Source: Brachynemurus nebulosus (taxonomy: Eukaryota; Arthropoda; Insecta; Neuroptera; Myrmeleontidae). Taken from it: 64,000 nucleotides of DNA. Both the position numbers and the translations under genes were made by a program. This document shows positions 25,285 to 36,600 of the stretch, one piece after another; the first letter of the stretch is position 1; the number at the start of each line of letters is the position of its first letter. The stretch lies in NCBI GenBank assembly GCA_035578155.1, contig JAPWDM010000013.1, forward strand, positions 13,169,527 through 13,233,526. Direction: 5' to 3'. Below the pieces are notes generated by a model. It had not been told where the DNA came from and did no database searches. It saw only the letters and a list, made by a program, of their open reading frames with translations.

Positions 25285-28200
25285 GATAACTCTCGAACGA
25301 AGTATGCAATTTTTACGAAACTTGGTGAGAACATTGGAAGTCCCAAACCCTTGGATGAGTTCGTCAGCCAGGCACGTCGGATACCAGGAACATGGATTTT
25401 GTTCTTGCAAAAAAATAGTTTTTTGCCAAAATTTCCACTTATTCAAAAATTTTTGCGAAATTTTTTTACACCATTGAAAAGAGAAGAAAAAATTACATAG
25501 AAAAGGTCTTTAAACTTTTTTTCTATGTCAACTAGTTTCCGAGAAAAACTAATTTTTATAAACGGAAACTCGCTATGTTATGGCAGGATGCTGCGACAGG
25601 GGTATTTATTTATTTTCTTGCTACAATTTTGGTAGCAGAGTGTGGCTATGATCCACAGACCTCTGGGTTATTTTTACCAATTCAGTTCTGGTAAAAAAGT
25701 TTTCCTAAATTTTTTTCTCCGTACTCAAAGTACCTTTGCTGCAACCTTAATTTTAATTAGTTTCCTTTTTGTTTTTTGTTTTTTTTTTCATGTTAAACAA
25801 ATTTTACCTGAATACGGCACTGCATATTGTTGAGTTACACATCCTACGAGTAATGCAATGAGTAAAGTGGAAGCTCTTGTGTAATATTTTACAGAATGTC
25901 AAAAATAAAATGATACAAGGAAGCGTTTGATAATGATATTAAATGAACAGTAACAGTACGTAACATATTGAATGGATAGACAAGATATATTGAGCGAGCT
26001 ATGAAGCGCCTCTGAACGTGAGACCAATAGATGGGAAGAATATCCATATATCATACAATACAATTTGGATATATGTACAAATAATTGCTAGTATAATAAA
26101 TATACATATCATGTATACTATGGGCTTACAATGCTATTATTACGTGTATTGTATGTATAAAACAATACACTTGTGGACAAAAAAATGTCAACATATATTA
26201 CCAAAAGTTTCGTTTCAAACTATTGTTACAAAACGACGATTACAGCTGTTGAAAATGTCTTAAAAAAGGGAGCAGCCATGGAAAAAGACAATATTTTCAT
26301 AGGAATATCCATAGTTTTTCTTTAAAATATATTAAAATTGTAAAAATGATCCTGAAATATTGAGTACCAAAAATACCACGTCACCTGAACGCACCAATCG
26401 CAAGCAAGTATTCACGTTCGGTTTGTCGTTTCAATTAGTGTTAGTCATAAGTAAACGGTGAAAAACTGCGTTTGTATGTTAGAACCAAGAATGTTGTTAC
26501 TGCCTGTTATACTATTATTTTCATATATTTTTTCTACCTTTAAAAAAAGTATCAAAATAATGGAAATTGTAAGTTTATCAGGAATGAGTTTATCTTTTAA
26601 GGTTTTAGTGAATTTATGAGAATTTATTCGAATGACCTTTCACCTATGAATGTGAAATATCAAACTTATTCACTGTTTAGGAGAAAGTGGAGTGGTCTGC
26701 CGTGTCACACGAATGTCATGTATTTTTAGATACAAAAATTTCGCGTAACAATGTTTAAAGGATTCTACTCAATCCTTAGTATATATATTGACAATAAAAT
26801 TAATTAATTTGTTAATAATAATATAATAATTAATCTATTGTATTTTTAAATTTTTATTTTGATGATATCACATTCCTTATTTCTTATACTTTCAAATTGG
26901 TGGCCTAGTTGGTAAGGCGCTTGGCTGGTAACCAAGAGATCCGGGTTCGAGTCCCAGCCGATCCAGTTTGGTAATTTTTCAAACACTATGTCAATTTTAA
27001 TTAACATAATGAATTGGCTATTTGCCAAAGTACATCGAGTGTTCAAGTATCAGCCAAAGCTGGACATTTAGTGAACATATGAATACTGGTGTATGTTTAA
27101 ATACGGATAAAAATCCGCCATACACTAATAATGTTTCACAGGCACTCGATAACATTTGAAATTAAAAGTAAAAAAACTTTCAAATAGTATATTTATACGT
27201 TATTAAATCAATATTGCAACATTGAATCAATAACGCCTAATAAAAATCAATTATCTTAGATATTTAATAATATTTGAGCGAATTAAGATAATACGATATT
27301 TTATTCAAATCAAGTTTTCTCAAAACTATCATTTCTGAGATACGTGAAATTAGTGTGACACGGCAGTGGTGCACTATTTGTATTTTTTGATTTCTTGATA
27401 TTGTATGCTTTTTTTTGTACACAACTGTAAAAATCCTATAGATCCTACACACACAATATCATAAAAATTTTATGCATATGAAAATTTATGTTTTTTATAT
27501 GACGGCGGATTTTATTAAATTTAAATCATCCATTTTACTGGAAAAAAATTAATTGATCTCAAATTTATTTTTTGAAGGGGTTTATGTTGACTATCAATTT
27601 TAATAATCTACAGTGACGGAAATTAAAAAAAAAATTTATATCGAATTTTTTTTTATGCGATGTAAAAAAAAAATGCCCACCAAAACCATAACGTGAATAT
27701 TACGTAAGAAAAAGTAAGAAAGTTTTATTGAGATTAATTCGCGATAAGGTTGGCTGTTGACTGTCCAGCCGTACAATATTATTAGCCTATTTCAATTTTT
27801 GTAGGTGCAATATAGATAAATAAAATATTTAAAAATGTTCCCGTAAGTAAATTAATTTTTATTTTGTTTTGAAAATCAATTTCCAGTGACATCGTAAGGT
27901 TTTGGGCTATGTATTTTCTATGAAAATTTTTTATGCGGTCCCGATTCGTCGCTTAAAAAATTTTTTCACAATGTGAAGTTTCAGAATATTTTTTTTTGCA
28001 ATTCCGGGATTAAAAGACATCATTTAGTCCCTCATAATAGAGAGTAAAGTGCCACTTTTAGTCCCAAGGGACTAAAATATTATTTTGTTCCCGCTTTTAA
28101 ACCAATCAGCAAGCACAATTTACAGAAATTTAACTTAAATTAAATAGCGTTGCTAGGTAATTGAAAATAATAAACAAATTCAAACTTGTAGATAAAGACA

Positions 28201-30638
28201 ACCAGTTAGGTGTATTGTATTGTACAATTCGACTGATTTATCGAAAGTATACTTGATGGAATATTGTTACATACAATTTGAATGACATTTAGGTTAACAA
28301 TACCTGACATCAAGAAAAAAGATGCCTAAAAAATATGTAAATTTTTTAAAGGGAGATCCAATTACCTAATTTTGATGAAATATGTAAATCTGTCAGGAGT
28401 AACGGAAAAATATTGGGGCGACACTAAAAAAATTTCAAAACTACACTGTTAAAAAAATATGTATTATTACAATAAAAAATATGGTAATTTTTTACAATAT
28501 GTATCTTGAAAATTACAATGTGTTAGTAAATTTAAATAATTTTGTTGTAAAATATGAAATTTTATGTAAAAATAAATTTTCACTGTAATTTTAAATATTT
28601 TGATATTAAAATTACATATAAAAGTGGTATTTGACATGTTAAAATAGTAAAATTACATTTCGAAACGTAAATTTACTGTATTTGTATGTAAATTACGGGT
28701 CTTTTGGATGTAAATTACTGGTATCACGTGATTGATTCTGCGCAATTGACGGCGTCAGTTGAGTTGACAATGTAATTTTACATGTCATACGTAATTAATT
28801 TACATTGAATGGTGTAAAATTACATCCGAAATGTAAGACAACATATTCTACAATGTAATTTTACATAGAAAAATGTTCTAAACATTTCGAAATGTAATTT
28901 TACAATATTTAATGTTGACAATTAAATGTTGTAAAATTAAATGTTGTAAAATTTTTTAACAGTGTATTCATTTTTAAAAAAAAAGGACTTTTTAATTTTT
29001 TTTTTAATAAAATGGTATTTTATAACTTTCATGTAGAAAATGTTTAAATAATTAATATTTAAAATAAAAATAAAGGTATAATTTTTCCTTTTTTATTGGT
29101 TTATTAATTTTTTAAATATACAAATTATGTTACAATTTAAGTACTTATAAATAAATTTTTAAATACATCGGCATTTGTAATATTTGTATAAAAGAAAAAT
29201 AATTATTCTATTGTTCACTAAATCAATGAACAGCGCTTTCCCTCTCAGTGGTCGAGTCATTTGTTCCATTTTTCATTTTCTTTGTCTCTGATCGCTCGTG
29301 TCGCACGCAATAATTTTGAAAAAATTGACATAAAAACACACACATGCAAATAATATGGCACTTTTATCATTAGAGATCAATAAAGGTATAATTAACAGAA
29401 TAATATATAAATAAAAAAATCACCAAGTGCATGTTGGACGCGCATTGCATCAGGGTTCCTTAGTGGTTAGTGTTTTTCACAGCTTTTGGGATGAAATTTA
29501 TTCGACAATGTTATTTGTACATGTGTTTCATGAGGGTCAATTACGTGATAAAAAAATCTGTACTGACTTTTTTGCATGGTAAGAGAACAAGGATTTTAAC
29601 GAAACTTTTCTAGACACTTATTTAATGCAATACCAATATAATACAAGCCTATACCAAAAAAAAATTTTGAGAAAAACGGTTTCAAAGTTTTGTAATTTTA
29701 ACACGGGCTCTTATGGGAAAACTATTTTTTTGAATAAAATGAAAACGTGTCAAAGGAATTTGATAAAAATTTAATATGTTATAAAATACAAAGTTACAAA
29801 CCGTATTTAATAAGAAATAAAAATTATTTACCACGCCGTTTTTGAAATATAATATATAAACATCATTTTACAACGTTTTTACAATTCTTTTTCAACAATG
29901 GTTGTATATTGCTACAACATAAGCGCGTGGGGATTCAAAAAAACAAGTGATATACAAATATAATAACTGAAGAATATTAATACATTATTTAATTTTTGAC
30001 AGGAGAAAATTTTTTCGCTGAGCTATACTTTTGTACTTGATTATCTCGCACCAGATACCTTAAAAAACAGACTACAATATTCTTATGGAATTTAATACAG
30101 TCCTCTAAGTTAAACTGTTTTGTTATAAAAATTCCGTTTGTCCATTTATTGAACTCATATCCAATTTTATATGTCAAATTGTGTATAAAAATGTATGTTT
30201 TATCAGATATAATTTTCTAGGTACAGATTTTGATTTTCTATTTCGTCTAACTATGTAAGACGATTAATTTTTCATGTTAAATGTACGTAAAAATAAATTC
30301 ATCAGTTAATGGACTTTGACATATTTGGTGCTTATATTTTTTATTTAATATTTTTTTCGCCTTACAAAATTTTACAATATGTATAAAACAACAACTCATT
30401 CAAAACACGAATTTGTTAATCACGAATTTTTCTCATTTAACACCCCATTAAAAATTTAGGGTGGTTCCAGTTGATACAGTCAAAATAAAAAGTGTGGGAT
30501 TATAGTTTTCTAAAGTAGGTACCTGTTTGGCAATACAAATTGCATTGTTTATTTTTTGTAGATTGTAACAGAAAACAAAATTTTTTAAAGTGAAAATTTT
30601 TATTGGCTCACCGCACCGGTTTTTTTTTAGTGTTGGAT

Positions 30639-30674
<36 letters not shown>

Positions 30675-33600
30675 CAGGATTTATTCCCTGCGTCTCTGTG
30701 AGTTTGTGTTTACACATTATTGGATATTGGAATCGATAAGTTTAATGGTTTTCCCATTATTGACACTGAAAGTGAAGCGTATGTATGGCTTTGATATATT
30801 GTTATTTAAGGGAAGATTCGCCAAAAAACATCAAGAATCGACCATTTTTATTATTATTTTATAAAAAAAAATATACAACATTGTTTCTACATATCTTAAG
30901 ATGTAAATCGGCCGGGAATTGAACCCAGGATCTCCTGGTAACTAGCCAGGTGTGCTATCCATTACACCACCGGTCCTTTGCTCGACAGGCGCCCGATACA
31001 GACAACATTCAATCACTTATGTGTATGTACTCTCTATAATGCGAGAAGCAGTTACAATTTTTCAATTTCAAATATTATCGAGTGCTTGTGAAACACTACT
31101 ACATATGACAAACTTTTGTCAAGAATCGACCATTTTTATTATTATTTTATTAAAAAAAATATACAACATTGTTTCTACATGTCTTAAGATTACAAAAAAA
31201 AAATCGAAAATGAGCTGAGTATAAATGGTTTTGAAGTCGATTTTTCCTCCTTAATGGTTCTTCGCGTTCTGAAATCGCCAGTGAACCAAAATAAAAAAAA
31301 CCAAGGATTTTCTGAAAATATACATATAACAGTTATGGTACTAACTAGGATCGAAGAAAAAAAATAAAAAACCAGCGAGGAATCGCATTTTGAAAATAAA
31401 TTTTTAAAAATCACCGCTTTTTCTCGACTATAAATAACCGCCATTTTGAAAATATATTACGGAACCAAAAGATCTTGGTTCCTGCCAAAATAACGGTCTC
31501 GAGGAATAATATGTACTTTGATTTATGTCGATATCTCAGATACTTTTTGAGATACATGAGGAACCACATCAAAAAATGTACTTTCGAAAAAATAGCATTT
31601 AGAGTTTTTTATTTAAATTGAATTATAGTAAAGTGCGTGCACTAAAATGCCCATAATTTTTTGATTTTTCATTTTTTAAATAAAATTTTAGGAGAATATT
31701 TCTAACACCTTAAGGAACATATTTATGAAGAAAATCGAATCTCCCCTTAATAAGTGTAATTGTATGAGAGGATAAGTATTATCCATAGAATGAGTAAAGT
31801 TAACACTTCAAAAATTACACTAATGGCTAGCGATTCGTTACATTTTTGTAGGGTTCCGAAGAAAAAGTTTTGCAATCTTTATAATTTGCTCAAATCTATC
31901 CGTCCGTCTGTCATTAATTCCTTCAACATAGAAAAAACAAAATTCATATTGAAAGAAATTTGAGTAAATTTCGGACTTCACCGATACGGTAACTCATACC
32001 CAGAAACCATCGCACTCACTAAGACTAATATTTCTTTCTGTATCTCTTTTGTTAATGCGTATTATATTTTAACAGATTATAATAATGGAACGTATAAGAG
32101 GCACAAGCATTTTCCAACAAATGGAAATGACATTTATCATGAATTTTTTTCCATTTCACTTGCAACACAACGTGCTCTCGGTTTTCCGTTGCTAATTTCA
32201 ATTATCGTTCACCTCCGTTCGGCGTAGACAGAAAGAAAAGACAATGGCAGGATTTAGTCGCACAGTTGCTGCCATTATATGTGGGAGGAGTAATCTAAAT
32301 ATATCAAAAAACTATATAGAGAAATATTGACAATCTTTAGACGATTAATTTGCTCAAATATTTGTTGAAAATGAACGTAAAAACGAATTTTTTCTAGTAA
32401 AGGTTATTATTTATAACTTTTAGAAGGTATAAAAGCTTTGGTATTAGCTGGTAAATTTCAAAGAAGTTGCAGAAGCTTACAAATGAATTTTTTCAAATTT
32501 CAAAAAAAAGCTTACATAGGTACATAGCGGCTTACCTACAGATTGATAATCTATTTGATTTTATTTTTCCAAATAAAAACTGCGGCCGCAATTGTAGGCA
32601 CCAATATTCCCCCTTTTTTAAAGACACTTTCTTCAAAAAATTATAATAATTATAAAAACTAAATAAAAATGAATAAAAAAAAAATATTTTTGTATTTTTA
32701 AATAGTGGTATTAATCGTAAAAAAAAATTCATTCCCATTCCCCCATCCTATCCATCCGAAAAAAATCGCATAATTGACTCTCGATCACACTGTGAGGGTA
32801 CCTTAAGTATGTCTAATTACTTTCGAGAGTAATTAGGAGTTTTTAATAAAATAGGTGAATCTCTATAGAATTAGGTTAAATATCTTTCAATATTTAATTT
32901 TTGTTTAGGATCCGTTTAAGACTTAGTCCGGTACTGACACTACTCATTCTTTTCTAGCTTCTTTATCATCAATTTGAACAAAAAAACTTATTTTCTGATA
33001 TTTTATGTGATAAAATATATAGGGGAGAGGTGTGTCAATAGTAACAAAAAAAATATACAGGCTAGTAACTTTGTATTTATTAGTCACAGAGAATTAAATT
33101 TTTGGTACAAGATATGGGCATTTTTCAGGTTTTGAATGAGCTGCACAAAAATACTCTATGTTGACTAATAATTAAAATAACCAAATTTATGTAGACCAAA
33201 GTGTAATATCACAATCGTCACCAACAGAGGATCCATTGTTACAGGGCTTAGGTCCAATTGTAACACTCATTATTTAGTTGAATTTACACGTTAGTTATTA
33301 TAATTAATCCAGTTTTAAAAATTCTTCCTTACATATTGAGTAAGGAAGGTGACAAATTAATAGCATAGTCTCAGGCAACAGGTCTGAATTTTTTCTCTTT
33401 CTATTACTCTTTTAACGGAATTCTTGTATACAACATTGAATATAGTTTCTATCCTAGTTTTTCGTTTTGCATATTATAAGCATTTTTTTTTTAATCCCAT
33501 TAATGGAAGATTTTTGTTTCTCCTTTATTATTCCGATTCATACCTAAAATATAAAGTTTAATTTTGTTCAACTAAAATTTTTTATCAGTTGTACATGTTA

Positions 33601-36600
33601 AAATCGACACTACTGAATTTATTACAATTGTTCCACCGCTGTTTCAATTTATAAAAAAATTCATAAAATATTAATTAGGATTAAAAAAGCTAAACTACCT
33701 ATCTGATAATATTATTTAATTGGCTGTGTTTCCAATAAAATCACTTTTCTTCCAATTGATGGGGTATTTACTTCAAAAATCAAAAAATTGTTAACGCACG
33801 TAAAAATTTACGATTAGCTTATATAAACACATTTAATATTGCTGAGAGAAAACCACCGGATGATACTGATTGGAATTTTTATCAGTAAAGCACAACTTTA
33901 GAAGCCACTTTATGATAAGTAATACTCTTCAAAAGGGTTGATAGATGTTTCGCAAATTTTGAAGTTACAATTGACCCTCTGTTACTACTGACACACCTCT
34001 TCCCTACTCGTAAATTAATATACCATACCTACATATGTAAAATTGTGTACTTTATTTTTAGTTGGGTAAAATTTTAATTATTAAATACATACTTAATTAA
34101 TTAATCGATAGATTAATTGTATATAAAGTTAACGTAAAATAAAACACAAAAACACGAACATATTTACATTCAATGTGGATTTAGATTTTCTAAACTTTTC
34201 TACAAAGTATTATTTGTATAATATTTGTTGGGAAAATGATTTAAGATCTGATATTTCATGTTAAATTTATCATTTAATTAAAAGTTTTCCCAGCCAACAA
34301 CATCAGAAGAAAATAGATTTTAAATTAAAGTCGTACATGTCGATGGAAAATACTCTGTACATGCTGCGCTAAAGTTTTAATACATGATTTATTATACAAG
34401 ACTCATCTTCAACCACGACGTCGGTTTCCTTTCTTTGAAAAACAATTTCGAAAATTAACGTAAATTATCTGAACGGTGAAAACACAGGAAAATGTAAATA
34501 CTTGCTATGTATTTACGGAAATGTAATTAAGAGTTATTTCATACAGAGTGGGCCAAATAAGACCTAGCAATGTTAAACACAAGTAACTTTTTTATTTTTT
34601 GACTAGCCGTACCCGTGACGTTGTTCACGCGAAACGTTGAGTAGTTTCTTTTTCCAATTTGTAGTTTCTTGCAACACAAAATGCATTAAATTGTTTCCAA
34701 ATTGACAATTGTGTATTTATTGTATTTTTCGGTACACAATTAGCAACATTTTTTTTTTAATTTAAAATTCAGAAAAATTTCCAAACTACAAAATTTATTT
34801 ACAATTTTTGTTACTATAGTTATGAAATTTTTTATGAAATATGTAAATTGGCGTAATGTGTGTAGATGCTCAAAATAGTTTTTCCATTTTCCCGTGGGAA
34901 TGAGACATTTTCCCGGAATAAAAAGTATCTTAGATGTTAACCCAGGTAACAAGTTATCGTCACACCAAATTTCATTAAAATCCGTCCAGTAGTTTTTACG
35001 TGATGCGTGAACAGACAGAAAGACAGACAGACAGATTTACAGTTTTATTATATGTATATTAGCGACGCAAAGATTACGCGAGCGCTCCTAGTTTTTTTAT
35101 TTTTTATTTTAAATATTGCCGGCTTCCGGGAAAGTTTACTATGAAAGTGCTCGGGCCTCATAGTGTTAAGATGTACTCATACAAAATTCAAATTGTGCAA
35201 ACACTGCTACCGCAAGACCACCAACAACGACTACAATAAGCTATTCGTTTTACACAATTAGCTACACAAATTGATTTTTTAAATGTTTTGATGTCGGATG
35301 AAGCGCATTTCCATTTAACCTCTTTCGGGACGGTCGGTCACTGAACCCAGTTTCTCAAAACGACTGACCAAACTCCCAATCATGAAGGCTGTGGGAGAGA
35401 ATCTTGAATTAAAATATTGCCGATATTTACGCTTCGTCATACCTAACAATTGATCGTTGACAAGAATAGAAAAAATCGATAATTTTAACCCGTTGCCTTG
35501 TACTGTATGGTTCCATAATTTTCCAAAAATTCAATTATAACCTACAAGAAGAAAAAAATAATTATATCAAAAAATAAAAAAGTTACTTGTGTTTAACATT
35601 GGTAGGTCCTATTTGGCCCACCCTGTACTTGACGATTTCTTGTGTTGGTTTATTGGTGCAGACTTCTGTTCGAAGTTTTAAAAATACTGTTGTTTGACGA
35701 CTTTCTTACTAAAATGTCGGATTAAAATTTTTTAAAGGCTACGAGACCCTCAGACAATATTACTTACGGTCCTGGCTTTGGCCTGGTACATAAATTTTCA
35801 CCAACACAGACAAACAACAACATATCTGTGAGAGGAGGACCCCACTAAATCGCTGACATCACTACGTAAAATCGGAGTACGTACCATTGGATGGCCACTG
35901 TACATAGTATTCATTGGTGTCACTTCATAATTGTAGAGAGTGGTTATTTTGAATCAAAAATATTATTGATACATATAGTAAAAAAATATAGAGTTTTGTT
36001 TTTATTAAAAACAAAATTAACAAATATAACTTATTTTAGAAAAAACCTTTTATTTTCTTTGAAAATTCTATTTCTTTATAATACTAAAGATTTAAAATTA
36101 ATTTTTCTTTTGCTTCAAATTTTCGTTTTTGCTACGTCAAATCAAAAATCTTACTAATACGTTGGGCTTTTCCAACAATATAGGTAAGATATAAAGGATA
36201 GAGTAAAATGCCTTTCATAATTTACTAATCCTTGAAATATTATAATCACCTAACACGACCGTCTTCGAAGCTCGACGGATGTAAGCTTTGTCAGTATATA
36301 CTGGTACATATATGACATGCTTGTCATGTCTTCTTACAGTTAAAAACCACGTACAGTTAATACATTTTAACTCCATGTAGTGACAGGAATTGAACCAAAC
36401 GTTACTGATATCGTGTGTCTCAGATACCTCCTGTCCATATTCATAAATTGTAGTTATAATTGTATAAGGAATATTTCTGTAGTTGCAAAATGAAGGTGTT
36501 TTTTTTTGACGAGTCGCGCAGTGGTCCAACAAGATTTGCCAAGTTAGACAATTGTGATGAGTGAAAAAGGGCTCTCTTGTCTCCAAACATATACATCAGA

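Larger units (their letters stand above)
30810..31746. mobile_element. TTAA-flanked (piggyBac-type) non-autonomous element carrying a tRNA-like sequence
   Basis: TTAA at 30806-30809 and 31747-31750 flank inverted ends GGGAAGATTCG and CGAATCTCCCC. TTAA target duplication with G/C-run ends is the piggyBac habit. No transposase reading frame. Internally it has 72-bp direct repeats at 30831-30902 and 31119-31190 and the minus-strand tRNA-like sequence between them. Confidence 0.6.
34544..35625. mobile_element. mariner-like element, decayed
   Basis: 59-bp inverted ends (34544-34602 and 35567-35625; CAGAGTGGGCCAAATAAGAC) flanked by TA. Contains a transposase remnant (35172-35400) and is split by a nested insertion at 34601-35092. 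Confidence 0.85.

Noticed and set aside
25074..25446. Two minus-strand open frames
   Set aside because: Both cross the TA microsatellite (repeating YI codons) and a dispersed repeat.
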